43,814 bases of DNA from an uncultured Erysipelotrichaceae bacterium (GTDB taxonomy: Bacteria > Bacillota_I > Bacilli_A > RF39 > UBA660). A program made the position numbers and the translations under genes. The notes below the pieces were generated by a model, which saw only the letters and a list, made by a program, of their open reading frames with translations, did no database searches and had not been told where the DNA came from. Positions within the stretch are counted from its first letter, which is position 1. Each line of letters opens with the position of its first letter. The stretch is taken from positions 1-43,814 of the forward strand of contig CADALJ010000006.1 of the NCBI GenBank assembly GCA_902788735.1, read 5' to 3'. This document shows, in pieces, positions 14,784-23,324 of this stretch.

Positions 14784-15407
14784 ATGAAAAGATTTATATT
14801 TGCTTTAGATGATACATTATTAACTAAAAATTATAATTTAGAGAAAGAGTATTTTGAAAGTATTTATGGAAATGATAGTACTAAATTACTTAATGGTCTT
14901 AGTGTATATTTAAATAGTTATGAAAATTCGTATTCAAAATATGATAGAGATAAGTTGTGTAGGTATTTAAATTATGTAAGTGGCTTAAAGTTTACTTTAG
15001 AAATACTAGATGGTTGGAATGAAGTAATAGGTAATCAGCATTGTAAAACAGAAGAAGGAACTATTGAATTATTAGAATATTTAAAAGGTAAAGGATATAG
15101 TCTATCTATTTTAACTAATTGGTTTAGAGAACCTCAAATTAAAAAAATTCAAAATGCTGGTTTAATAGAATATTTTGATGATATATATACAGGAGATGAG
15201 GTACTAAAGCCAAATAAAGAAGCATATATATGTGCGAAAGATCGATTTAGTTTTAATGATTGTGTTGTAATAGGTGATGATCTTAGAAAAGATTATATGG
15301 TGCCTAGAGAATTAAACATGGGTGCAATTCTTTATGATAAGACTGATTTACAAAGAAGTGGCATAGTTAAAGTAAAAAGAATGAATGAAATAATGGAAAA
15401 ATTTTAG
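14784..15407 (+). CDS. HAD-superfamily protein lacking the nucleophilic Asp
   Basis: 207 aa. Start ATG 14784 follows GGGGG just after the T-box terminator. HAD motif I is normally DxDxT; here it reads FALDDTLL, with Ala7 where the nucleophile Asp should be, while Asp9 (acid/base) and Thr11 remain. Motif II (SILTN), motif III (Lys in LKPNKEAY) and motif IV (VVIGDDLRKDY) are intact, and a helical cap lies between residues 15 and 85. Without the nucleophile a normal phosphatase reaction is unlikely, so it may bind a phosphoryl ligand or act as a partner. It is 8 bases before pheS and under the Phe T-box, which suggests a link to Phe supply or charging (inference). Confidence 0.8.
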   Translation: MKRFIFALDDTLLTKNYNLEKEYFESIYGNDSTKLLNGLSVYLNSYENSYSKYDRDKLCRYLNYVSGLKFTLEILDGWNEVIGNQHCKTEEGTIELLEYLKGKGYSLSILTNWFREPQIKKIQNAGLIEYFDDIYTGDEVLKPNKEAYICAKDRFSFNDCVVIGDDLRKDYMVPRELNMGAILYDKTDLQRSGIVKVKRMNEIMEKF

Positions 15408-15415
15408 GAGGATAT

Positions 15416-16468
15416 ATGGAAAATAAAAAGGTATTAGAAATAAAAGAATTAATGAAAAATGATTTAGTTGATTCTGTTGATATGAATAAATTAAATGATT
15501 TAAAAGTAAAGTATTTAGGTAAAAAAGGTTTGATTACTCTTCTTAATAGTGAGATTAAAAATATTCCTAATGAAGAAAAAAAAGAATTTGGAATGATGGT
15601 AAATGAACTTAGAAATGATTTTAATAATTACTATGAAAATAAAAAACAAGAATTAGAAAGCGCTTTATTAAATGAAAAATTAAGTAAAGAAGCTATTGAT
15701 ATTACTTTACCTAGTAAAAAGATTAAGAGAGGTTCATTAAACCCTATGACTAGAATAACTGAAGAGTTTGAGGATTTATTTGTGTCTATGGGTTATACAG
15801 TATTTGAAGGACCTGAACTTGAAAGTGATGAGAATTGTTTCCAAAAGTTAAATTTACCTAAGGGACATCCAGCAAGAGATGCACAAGATACATTCTATTT
15901 AAAAGATGAAGTAGAAAATTATTTATTAAGAAGTCAAACTTCTACTGCACAAGTTAGAGCAATGGAAGAAAATATTGATAAGGGCCCTATTAGAATAGTT
16001 TGTCCAGGTAAAGTTTATAGAAGAGATGAAGATGCAACTCATTCACATCAATTTATGCAAATAGAGGGATTAGTTATTGATAAAAATATTTCAATGGCTG
16101 ACTTAAAAGGAACTCTTGAAGTAATGATGAAACATGTTTTAGGAGAAAAGACTGAAGTTAGATTTAGACCAAGTTATTTTCCATTTACTGAACCTAGTGT
16201 AGAAGTAGATGTAACATGCTTTAAATGTGGTGGAAAGGGATGTAATCTTTGTAAAGATACAGGTTGGATTGAAGTATTAGGTGCTGGTATGGTACATCCT
16301 GATGTACTTACTATGAGTGGATATGATCCTAATGTATACCAAGGATTTGCATTCGGTACAGGATTAGATAGAATGGCTATGTTTAAGTATGGTATTCCAG
16401 ATATTAGAACTATCTATGGAAATGATTTAAGATTTATTAATCAATTTGATAGAAAGGATGATGAATAA
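15416..16468 (+). CDS. pheS: Phenylalanyl-tRNA synthetase alpha subunit
   Basis: 350 aa catalytic subunit of the alpha2-beta2 enzyme. N-terminal coiled-coil (1-~90) for tRNA binding, then class II motifs: HPARDAQDTFYL, the motif 2 region VYRRDEDATHSHQFMQIEG, RFRPSYFPFTEPSVEVDV, and motif 3 GFAFGTGLDRMAM. The CGGKGCNLCKDTGWIE stretch typical of PheS is present. Preceded by AGGAGG and regulated by the upstream Phe T-box. It overlaps pheT by one base (TAATG), so the two are translated together. Confidence 0.98.
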   Translation: MENKKVLEIKELMKNDLVDSVDMNKLNDLKVKYLGKKGLITLLNSEIKNIPNEEKKEFGMMVNELRNDFNNYYENKKQELESALLNEKLSKEAIDITLPSKKIKRGSLNPMTRITEEFEDLFVSMGYTVFEGPELESDENCFQKLNLPKGHPARDAQDTFYLKDEVENYLLRSQTSTAQVRAMEENIDKGPIRIVCPGKVYRRDEDATHSHQFMQIEGLVIDKNISMADLKGTLEVMMKHVLGEKTEVRFRPSYFPFTEPSVEVDVTCFKCGGKGCNLCKDTGWIEVLGAGMVHPDVLTMSGYDPNVYQGFAFGTGLDRMAMFKYGIPDIRTIYGNDLRFINQFDRKDDE

Positions 16469-18834
16469 TGTTATTAAGTAAGAAATTTGTATCTGATTAT
16501 ATTGATTTAGATGAAAATTTAAGTATTACTGATATTGCTAATGCAATGACTTCAGTAGGTAATGAATATGATTATGCAGGTAAACTTATTAATTGTACTA
16601 ATTTAATTACTGGTGAAGTTGTAGAATGTGTTGATCATCCTGATAGTGATCATTTACATGTATGTAAAGTTAACATAGGAAGTGAAGTATTAAATATAGT
16701 ATGTGGTGCTCCTAATGTTAGATGTGGATTAAAAGTAGTTGTTGCTTTGCCAGGTGCTGTACTTCCTTTAGGAGAAATCAAAAAGGGTGTAATTCGTGGA
16801 GTAGAATCAAATGGTATGCTTTGTTCTCTTGCAGAATTAGGATTAGATAATAAATTCTTAAAACCTGAAGATAGGGAAGGTATTCATGAATTACCAAGCG
16901 ATACTGAAATTGGTATCGATGGTATTAAAGCCTTAGGATTAGATGATGAAGTAATTGATTTTGAATTAACAAGTAATAGAGGAGATTTATTAAGTGTTAT
17001 AGGTATGGCTTATGAATTAGGGGCAATCTACTCTAAGAAAGTAAAAGATATAGATTTAAAATATAATTCTAATGATGATGATATTAATAATTCGTTTAAA
17101 ATTGATATTCAAACTAAAGATTGTAGTTTATTCTTAGCTAAAAAAGCTATTAATGTAACGATAAAAGAAAGTCCTTTATTTATTAAGAATAGACTTATTG
17201 CATCAGGTATTAGACCTATTAATAATGTAGTAGATATATCAAATTATGTAATGTTAGAAACTGGTCAACCACTTCATTATTATGATGCTGATAGATTAGG
17301 TGATACATTAATAGTTAGAAATGCTACAGATGGAGAAAAACTTGTAACACTTGATTCAGAGGAAAGAGTTTTATCTAGTGATGATATAGTTATTGCAGAT
17401 AAAGAAAAAGCTATTGGACTTGCTGGTGTTATGGGTGGACTTTCTACAGAAGTAGAGGAAAACACTAAAAATATTATTATTGAATCAGCAATCTTTGATT
17501 CTATTAAAATTAGAAAAACTAGTAAGAAGATATTAAGAAGTGAAGCTTCTAATAGATTTGAAAAAGGTTTAGATCCATTAAGAACATATATGGCTATTGA
17601 GAGAAGTTGTGCATTACTTGAAAAGTATGCAGATGCTACAATAGTTGGTGGTATTTGTGAATATAAAGATTTAGTCATTAGTGATACTTCTATTGATATT
17701 ACATTAGCTAAGATTAAGAGTGTACTTGGAATAGAAATATCTAAAGAAGAGGTAATTGATATATTTAATAGATTAGGATTTATTGTTACTGATAATAAAG
17801 AATCATTAAATGTAGTAGTTCCTTCAAGAAGAAGAGATATTAAAATAGTAGAAGATTTAATAGAAGAAATTGGTAGAATTTATGGAATGGATAAAATAGA
17901 AGGAAAACTACCAGTACTTGATACTGTTAAAGGTAAATATGATAAGACTAAGAGAGCTATTAAACATAAACTTGCTGATCTTGGTTTAAATGAAACTATT
18001 AGTTATACATTAATACCTAAAGATGAAGTACATAAATTTACTAAAGATGAATTTACTGAAGTAATGTTAAATGATCCAATGAGTGAAGATAAGAATACTT
18101 TAAGATATAGTTTAATTTATTCATTATTAGAAATATATAAATATAATAAAGATAGAAATAATTCTAATGTATCTATATTTGAAATAGGTAAAGGTTTCTA
18201 TAAAAAAGATAACGAATACTTTGAAGAAAATAAATTATGTGTATTAATGAGTGGTGAATATGAATTAGATATTCATAATGAAAAAGTTGATTTCTATCAC
18301 TTAAAAGGTATTATGGAAGAATTATTATATTTCTTAGGATATGATAATAGATATAGTTTACTAATAAATGATTATATTCCAAATGAATTACATCCAGGTG
18401 TTAGTGCTGCAATTAACGTAAGTGGAGTTAATGTAGGAGTAATTGGTAAACTTCATCCTAACGTAATTAAAGATAATGTATATGTAATGGAAATTAATTT
18501 AGATAAATTGTTAAGCATAAAAACTGGATCTATGAAATATAAAGATTATTCTAAATTCCCAAGTATTTATAAAGATGCAGCGTTTATATTAGATAATAAA
18601 GTTACTAATAAAGAAGTACTTGATACTATTAAGAGAGCTGGAGGAAGATTGTTAAGTTCAGTATCATTATTTGATGTATATGAAAATATTTCTGAAGGTA
18701 AAAAATCTATGGCTTATAAGATGGTATTTACTGATCCTACTAAAACACTTAGTGATGAAGAAGTAATGGAATTATTTAATAAAATAATTGACAAAGTAGT
18801 GTCAAGTTTTAATGCAGAATTAAGAGATAAGTAA
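16468..18834 (+). CDS. pheT: Phenylalanyl-tRNA synthetase beta subunit
   Basis: 788 aa. Order of domains: N-terminal EMAP-type tRNA-binding domain (about 40-155; HPDSDHLHVCKVNIG, CGAPNVRCGLKV), the B3/B4 editing region (about 210-380), the B5 domain (about 400-475), the pseudo-catalytic class II core (about 490-680; FEIGKGFY), and the FDX-ACB anticodon-binding end (about 695-788; FPSIYKDAAFILD). It edits Tyr-tRNA-Phe and binds the tRNA. Translationally coupled to pheS and closed by a strong terminator. Confidence 0.98.
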   Translation: MLLSKKFVSDYIDLDENLSITDIANAMTSVGNEYDYAGKLINCTNLITGEVVECVDHPDSDHLHVCKVNIGSEVLNIVCGAPNVRCGLKVVVALPGAVLPLGEIKKGVIRGVESNGMLCSLAELGLDNKFLKPEDREGIHELPSDTEIGIDGIKALGLDDEVIDFELTSNRGDLLSVIGMAYELGAIYSKKVKDIDLKYNSNDDDINNSFKIDIQTKDCSLFLAKKAINVTIKESPLFIKNRLIASGIRPINNVVDISNYVMLETGQPLHYYDADRLGDTLIVRNATDGEKLVTLDSEERVLSSDDIVIADKEKAIGLAGVMGGLSTEVEENTKNIIIESAIFDSIKIRKTSKKILRSEASNRFEKGLDPLRTYMAIERSCALLEKYADATIVGGICEYKDLVISDTSIDITLAKIKSVLGIEISKEEVIDIFNRLGFIVTDNKESLNVVVPSRRRDIKIVEDLIEEIGRIYGMDKIEGKLPVLDTVKGKYDKTKRAIKHKLADLGLNETISYTLIPKDEVHKFTKDEFTEVMLNDPMSEDKNTLRYSLIYSLLEIYKYNKDRNNSNVSIFEIGKGFYKKDNEYFEENKLCVLMSGEYELDIHNEKVDFYHLKGIMEELLYFLGYDNRYSLLINDYIPNELHPGVSAAINVSGVNVGVIGKLHPNVIKDNVYVMEINLDKLLSIKTGSMKYKDYSKFPSIYKDAAFILDNKVTNKEVLDTIKRAGGRLLSSVSLFDVYENISEGKKSMAYKMVFTDPTKTLSDEEVMELFNKIIDKVVSSFNAELRDK

Positions 18835-18849
18835 TTTATCTCTTTTTTT
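18822..18849 (+). terminator. pheT terminator overlapping the stop codon
   Basis: AAGAGATAA (18822-18830) pairs with TTATCTCTT (18836-18844), then T residues; the stop codon lies in the stem-loop. Confidence 0.85.
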
Positions 18850-18850
18850 A

Positions 18851-18859
18851 TGTTAAAAT
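18851..18859 (+). promoter_or_regulatory. Extended -10 promoter
   Basis: TGTTAAAAT directly after the pheT terminator; it would drive the 38-aa gene. Confidence 0.45.
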
Positions 18860-18877
18860 AGTATTGGGAGTGATAAT

Positions 18878-18994
18878 ATGCCAAAAAATGAAATTAAAAA
18901 AGAAAATAAGAATAGTGTAGTATTAATGTATGCTGTTCTAGGTGCCATGATATTTATACTTGGGATAATTGTTGTTTGGAAATTCTTTATGTAA
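18878..18994 (+). CDS. 38-aa single-TM protein
   Basis: A short reading frame in its own transcription unit (promoter at 18851, terminator at 18999). GGGAGTG stands 7 bases before ATG 18878. The product begins MPKNEIKKENKNSVV and continues as one hydrophobic helix (VLMYAVLGAMIFILGIIVVW) ending KFFM. A basic N-terminus and one C-terminal helix make a small tail-anchored membrane protein. No family was recognised. A dedicated promoter, ribosome site and terminator argue that it is real. Confidence 0.7.
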   Translation: MPKNEIKKENKNSVVLMYAVLGAMIFILGIIVVWKFFM

Positions 18995-18998
18995 TAAG

Positions 18999-19023
18999 AA
19001 CTAGAGTTATCTAGTTTTTTTTT
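18999..19023 (+). terminator. Terminator of the 38-aa gene
   Basis: AACTAG (18999-19004) pairs with CTAGTT (19011-19016), followed by nine T residues. Confidence 0.8.
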
Positions 19024-19056
19024 ATATTTTGTTGTAAAATAATGTTGGTGGTAATT

Positions 19057-19695
19057 ATGCAACTAACTTATAATAATAAAGATTATGATATTGTTATAAA
19101 TAAGAAATTTAGTCAAAAAAACACTTATATTAGAGTAAAAAAAGATTTAAAAGTGACAGTTACTACTAATTATTTTACAAGTAATTATTCTATAGAAAAA
19201 TTAATAAGGGATAATTTTGATAGAATATGTAGAATGATAGATTTTCAAGAAACAAAAGTTAAAAATAATAATGGTTTCTTTTATTTAGGAAAACAATATG
19301 TAGTAATTTATTCTGATACTAAAGGAATTAAATTTGATGGTAATAAAGTATATATAAATCATGATTTTGATATAGATAATTGGTATAAGAGGGAGGCTAA
19401 GAAATTATTTTTAGAAAGATTAGATTATAATTATTCTAAATTTACTAAGAAGATTCCTTATCCAAAACTTAGAATTAGAAAGATGACTACTAGATGGGGA
19501 GTATGTAATATAAATACTCATATAATTACATTAAATTTGGAATTAATAAAAAGAGATATATCTTATTTGGATTATGTTATTATTCATGAGATGAGTCATT
19601 TAATACATGGAGATCATTCAAGAAGCTTTTGGAAATTAGTTGAAGATAATATGCCTAATTATAAAAAATATAGAGAAGAAATGAAGGAGTTTTAA
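19057..19695 (+). CDS. YgjP/DUF45-type zinc metallopeptidase
   Basis: 212 aa. The zinc motif HEMSHLIHGDH (HExxH) sits near residue 177, followed by SRSFWKLVEDNMPNYKKYR, the family's C-terminal pattern; upstream TTRWGVCN is the usual YgjP landmark. These are SprT/minigluzincin-like peptidases; the substrate is unknown. ATG 19057 is favoured over 19042 because GGTGG (19047-19051) lies between them. It overlaps the RNA methyltransferase gene by one base, heading an operon with rimM and trmD. Confidence 0.85.
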   Translation: MQLTYNNKDYDIVINKKFSQKNTYIRVKKDLKVTVTTNYFTSNYSIEKLIRDNFDRICRMIDFQETKVKNNNGFFYLGKQYVVIYSDTKGIKFDGNKVYINHDFDIDNWYKREAKKLFLERLDYNYSKFTKKIPYPKLRIRKMTTRWGVCNINTHIITLNLELIKRDISYLDYVIIHEMSHLIHGDHSRSFWKLVEDNMPNYKKYREEMKEF

Positions 19696-20423
19696 TGATT
19701 ATTACAAGTTTAGAAAATAATAAAATTAAAGATTTAGTAAAATTGCAAAGTAAAAAATATAGAGATAATACTAATACCTTTTTAGTAGAGGGGTATCATT
19801 TGGTAGAAGAGGCATATAAAGCTGGTATTGTTAAAGAAATATTTGCGCTTGATGGTAATTCTATTAAATTTGATGTACCTATTACTTATGTATCAAATGA
19901 AGTTATGAAAAAAATTAGTACTACAGATGCAGTTATAGATGTAATTGCTTTATGTGAAAAGCTTAATGGTAATGAAATAATTGGTAATAAGATATTGCTT
20001 TTAGATGATATACAAGATCCGGGTAATTTAGGGACAATTATTAGAAGTAGTGTTGCTTTTAATGTAGATACTATTATTCTATCTTTTAATACTGTTGATT
20101 TATATAATTCTAAAGTACTTAGGTCAACTCAAGGTATGTTTTGCCATATCAATATAATTACTATGGATTTAGTAGAAGCTATTACTGAACTTAAGTCTAG
20201 AAATATTCCTATATATGGTACTAATGTTAATAATGGTATTGATGTAAGAAGTTTAAATGATACATCTAGTTATGCATTAGTAATGGGAAATGAAGGTAAT
20301 GGTGTAAAGGTAAATATTCAAAATATGTGTGATAAGAATTTATATATATCTATGAATGATAAAGCAGAAAGCTTAAATGTAGGAGTTGCCTGTAGTATAT
20401 TATTATATGAATTGGAGAAGTAA
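19695..20423 (+). CDS. TrmH/SpoU-family RNA 2'-O-ribose methyltransferase
   Basis: 242 aa SPOUT enzyme that moves a methyl from SAM to a ribose in rRNA or tRNA. N-terminal substrate-binding part (FLVEGYHLVEEAYKAG), then motif 1 DDIQDPGNLGTIIRSS, motif 2 LVMGNEGNGV and motif 3 ESLNVGVACSILLYEL, which form the knot. It resembles RlmB or YsgA; the exact target nucleotide is not readable. It starts inside the stop codon of the peptidase gene and is one base from rimM, so it belongs to a tRNA/rRNA modification operon. Confidence 0.9.
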   Translation: MIITSLENNKIKDLVKLQSKKYRDNTNTFLVEGYHLVEEAYKAGIVKEIFALDGNSIKFDVPITYVSNEVMKKISTTDAVIDVIALCEKLNGNEIIGNKILLLDDIQDPGNLGTIIRSSVAFNVDTIILSFNTVDLYNSKVLRSTQGMFCHINIITMDLVEAITELKSRNIPIYGTNVNNGIDVRSLNDTSSYALVMGNEGNGVKVNIQNMCDKNLYISMNDKAESLNVGVACSILLYELEK

Positions 20424-20424
20424 T

Positions 20425-20904
20425 ATGAATAAAGTATTTATTGGTAAAATTGTATCTTGCCATGGTATAAAGGGAGAATTAAAGATTTTATCTGATTTTC
20501 AATATAAAGATAAGGTATTTGTTGTTGGAAATAAATTAATTATTGATGATAGGGAATATATTATTAGAAGTTATCGTGTTCATAAGAATTTCGATATGGT
20601 TACATTAGATTCTTATAAAGATATAAATGAAGTATTATTTTTATTAAAGAAAAATGTCTATTTTGATAAAAATAATTTGAATCTAGAAAGTGATGAGATT
20701 CTTGATGAAGATTTAATTACTTATAAAGTATTGACAAATACAGGTAAAGTTGGAATAATAAAAGAGATTTTTAAAGCAAGTGAAACTAATAAAATTATTA
20801 GAGTTTTATTTGATAAAGAAGTATTAATTCCAATTAGTTTTATTAAAAAAATTGATAAAGATAAGAAAGAAATCACTGTAGAATTAATAGATGGAATGAA
20901 TTAG
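20425..20904 (+). CDS. rimM: Ribosome maturation factor RimM
   Basis: 159 aa; helps mature the 30S head by binding S19. N-terminal barrel with GKIVSCHGIKGELKILSDF and C-terminal PRC-barrel-like half with VLIPISFIKKIDKDKKEI. ATG 20425 follows GGAGAAG, and the preceding gene's stop is one base before. Placed as usual just before trmD. Confidence 0.95.
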   Translation: MNKVFIGKIVSCHGIKGELKILSDFQYKDKVFVVGNKLIIDDREYIIRSYRVHKNFDMVTLDSYKDINEVLFLLKKNVYFDKNNLNLESDEILDEDLITYKVLTNTGKVGIIKEIFKASETNKIIRVLFDKEVLIPISFIKKIDKDKKEITVELIDGMN

Positions 20905-20912
20905 GTGATAGA

Positions 20913-21578
20913 ATGAGAATAGATATTTTAACAATATTTCCTGAAATGTTTACTGGGGTGTTTAGTGAATCAATAATTAAAAGAGCTATGGAGAATAAAA
21001 AGGTTCAAATAAACTTAATTAATTTTAGAGATTATACTAATGATCCTCATAATAAGGTGGATGATACACCATATGGTGGAGGAGCTGGAATGGTTTTAAT
21101 GCCTCAACCAATATTTGATTGTGTTAAAAGTATTAGGACAGCTGAAGCTAAAGTTATTTTACTTACACCTAGTGGAAAAGTATATAATCAAAGAATGGCT
21201 TATGATTTATCAAATGAAAAGCATTTGATTATAATATGTGGACATTATGAAGGCTTTGATGAAAGAATTAAAAGTATTTGTGATTTAGAATTAAGTATTG
21301 GTGATTATGTATTAACTGGTGGAGAAATACCAGCTATGGTGTTAGTTGATTCTATTACTCGTTTGTTGGATGGAGTAATTAGGGATGAATCTCATATCAA
21401 TGATTCATTTAATAATAATTTGTTAGATTATCCAACATATACAAAGCCTAGAGTATATGAAGGTATGGAAGTACCTGAAGTACTTCTAAGTGGTGATCAT
21501 AAGAAAATAGAAGAATATCGTCATAATGAACAGATTAGAATAACTAAAGAAAATAGACCAGATTTATTAGATAAGTAG
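20913..21578 (+). CDS. trmD: tRNA (guanine37-N1)-methyltransferase
   Basis: 221 aa SPOUT enzyme making m1G37 next to the anticodon, which prevents +1 frameshifting. Signature stretches: DDTPYGGGAGMVLMPQP, ICGHYEGFDERI and SIGDYVLTGGEIPAMV (knot and SAM site). Ribosome site GGTGAT close before the ATG. The usual partner rplS does not follow; an unknown gene does. Confidence 0.98.
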   Translation: MRIDILTIFPEMFTGVFSESIIKRAMENKKVQINLINFRDYTNDPHNKVDDTPYGGGAGMVLMPQPIFDCVKSIRTAEAKVILLTPSGKVYNQRMAYDLSNEKHLIIICGHYEGFDERIKSICDLELSIGDYVLTGGEIPAMVLVDSITRLLDGVIRDESHINDSFNNNLLDYPTYTKPRVYEGMEVPEVLLSGDHKKIEEYRHNEQIRITKENRPDLLDK

Positions 21579-21586
21579 GTGAAGTC

Positions 21587-22036
21587 ATGTATTCTGTTAA
21601 TAGTAAAAATAAGAATAAAAATAAATTAATTGATAAAACAGTATTGATAGAACTAGATGGTTTTATGATGGGTTCTAAAAATAAAGTTTATAAGATTGGT
21701 GAAAATGCTGTTAAAGATATTAAAGTAGTTGATAAAAATCTTGCATCAAATTTAGTTAATAAACAAGTTTTAAAAAAATATCAAAAATTAATCAACTATT
21801 TAACAGAATTATTGATAGATGATGATGATAGTGGAGATACTTATAGAGAAGTTTTAAATCAAATAGAAAAATTTAGACAAGAAATAAAAAATAAATATAG
21901 AAAATATTTAAAACAAAAAGATTTAGAAAATATGTCTAAAAAATTAATAGTATTACAAAAGGAAGCTAATAAAAGACTTAGTGAATTATTAAATAATGTG
22001 TATAATTATGAAAATGAAAATAGAAGAAGTAAATAA
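21587..22036 (+). CDS. Hypothetical helical protein, trmD operon
   Basis: 149 aa, not recognised. There are no membrane helices. Residues ~25-50 contain a small ordered stretch (TVLIELDGFMMGSKNKVYKI); the rest is Lys/Glu-rich and helical, with likely coiled coil between about 60 and 135. It starts 8 bases after trmD with its own GGTGA site and closes the operon, as the terminator overlaps its last codons. Confidence 0.65.
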   Translation: MYSVNSKNKNKNKLIDKTVLIELDGFMMGSKNKVYKIGENAVKDIKVVDKNLASNLVNKQVLKKYQKLINYLTELLIDDDDSGDTYREVLNQIEKFRQEIKNKYRKYLKQKDLENMSKKLIVLQKEANKRLSELLNNVYNYENENRRSK

Positions 22037-22049
22037 TACTTCTTTTTTC
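22024..22049 (+). terminator. Terminator of the trmD operon
   Basis: AAGAAGTA (22024-22031) pairs with TACTTCTT (22037-22044), then T residues; the stem includes the final codons and the stop is in the loop. Confidence 0.85.
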
Positions 22050-22059
22050 TTTTTTGTTA

Positions 22060-22068
22060 TGATATAAT
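22060..22068 (+). promoter_or_regulatory. Extended -10 promoter
   Basis: TGATATAAT about ten bases after the trmD-operon terminator. Confidence 0.55.
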
Positions 22069-22114
22069 TTCTATGATAGTAATAATATAATTAGGGGTTA
22101 AATGAGGTGATGTT

Positions 22115-23227
22115 ATGGATCAAAATAATAAATTTCAATTTGTTAATTCAGAAGAAATTAAGGAAGAGTCAAAAGTAAATAATAATATTGAAAAAGAAGA
22201 TAATACTATAGAAAAAGAAGATAATACTATAGAAATATCTAAAGGAAGACATTTTAGTTTTGAAGAGAGAATAATTGCATCAGTAATAGTTATTTTAATA
22301 TTATTTGTAGGGGCTTGTTTCTTAGGATTAAAGGTTATTAATCATACTACTGTTACAAGAGTTAATTATGTTGAAAATAGTGATTTTACATATCAAGTAT
22401 GTTTAAAAAATAAAACATGTTTACCAGAAAATTCTTTATATAATTCATCTGATATTAATATTATTAAGTTATCATTTAGATACGATGCAAAGTATGAGAA
22501 AAGAGTTAAATATAATAATGATTATAGAGTACTTGCTATTATAAGTGCAGTTGACGAAGAAAGTGAAAAAGTTTTATATCAAGAAAGTATTAATTTAGTA
22601 GAAAAAACTACAGTTTCTGGAAAAAAAGATAAATATTCAATTAATGAAATAGTTACTATTAATTATGATAAATATAAAGAATTATTAAATGAGTATGGTA
22701 ATGCACAAAAAGATATGGAAGTAGTATTTTATTTAGAGGAAGGTAATGAAAGTAGAAATGTTTCTTCTATAGTTATTCCTTTTTCAAAAGATACTTTTGA
22801 ATTAAATAAACATACTACTGTTAATGAAGTTAGAAAGGCAAAGGAAGTAGTAAATGTTTGGGATACATACTCATTAGTATATGGATTAGCTACTTCATTT
22901 TTAACTATAATTTCATTAATATTAGTATATAAAACTACTAGTTTAGTTTTAAAGGTTACTAATAATAAAAGTGATTATGAAGAAGCTCTTGATAATATTT
23001 TAAAAGAATATAATAATATTATAATTGTGGCACAAGATGGATATGAATCTATAATTGAAAGAGAAATAATTAAAATTAGTGAATTTGAAGAATTAGTTAA
23101 AATACGAGATAGAATAGGTAAGCCTATTATATTTTCTAAAATAAATAATGTTAAAAGTGAATTTATTGTAGAAGATGAAAATGTAATATATAAATATGTG
23201 ATTAAAGAAGCTGATTTTACAAATTAA
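22115..23227 (+). CDS. Two-TM protein with extracytoplasmic domain and DUF5305-like C-terminus
   Basis: 370 aa, function unknown. An acidic cytosolic N-terminus with a 7-residue tandem repeat (EKEDNTI twice) leads to a membrane helix (about 52-72), an outer domain of about 175 residues, a second helix (about 253-273) and a cytosolic C-terminal domain. That last domain (IIIVAQDGYES, EELVKIRDRIGKPIIFSK, YKYVIKEAD) resembles the soluble domain of the protein at 2906. The layout fits DUF5305 proteins from memory. It stands alone here, far from the SipW-type peptidase, under its own extended -10 promoter. Confidence 0.6.
   Translation: MDQNNKFQFVNSEEIKEESKVNNNIEKEDNTIEKEDNTIEISKGRHFSFEERIIASVIVILILFVGACFLGLKVINHTTVTRVNYVENSDFTYQVCLKNKTCLPENSLYNSSDINIIKLSFRYDAKYEKRVKYNNDYRVLAIISAVDEESEKVLYQESINLVEKTTVSGKKDKYSINEIVTINYDKYKELLNEYGNAQKDMEVVFYLEEGNESRNVSSIVIPFSKDTFELNKHTTVNEVRKAKEVVNVWDTYSLVYGLATSFLTIISLILVYKTTSLVLKVTNNKSDYEEALDNILKEYNNIIIVAQDGYESIIEREIIKISEFEELVKIRDRIGKPIIFSKINNVKSEFIVEDENVIYKYVIKEADFTN
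22190..22231 (+). repeat. Perfect 21-bp tandem duplication in a coding region
   Basis: Positions 22190-22210 are repeated exactly at 22211-22231. The unit keeps the frame and adds seven residues (EKEDNTI), so copy number could vary without breaking the gene. Confidence 0.85.
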
Positions 23228-23240
23228 ATTAAATTTAGCC

Positions 23241-23268
23241 TTGAAAATATAATATATTGTGTTATAAT
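23241..23268 (+). promoter_or_regulatory. Promoter of the rimP-nusA-infB operon
   Basis: TTGAAA (23241-23246), 16 bases, TATAAT (23263-23268). Transcription should start near 23275, just before the leader hairpin. Confidence 0.65.
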
Positions 23269-23280
23269 ACAAGAAGAAAG

Positions 23281-23313
23281 GAGTGAGAATATAGGTTCTC
23301 ACTCTTATTATTT
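23281..23313 (+). promoter_or_regulatory. Leader hairpin with interrupted U tract, possible NusA-responsive attenuator
   Basis: GAGTGAGAA (23281-23289) pairs perfectly with TTCTCACTC (23296-23304), six-base loop, then TTATTATTT and the ribosome site GGGAGG. Strong stems with broken U tracts are typical of NusA-dependent terminators, and the nusA operon of B. subtilis is known to be autoregulated by one in its leader. Function here is inferred. Confidence 0.5.
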
Positions 23314-23324
23314 GGGAGGTGCTT

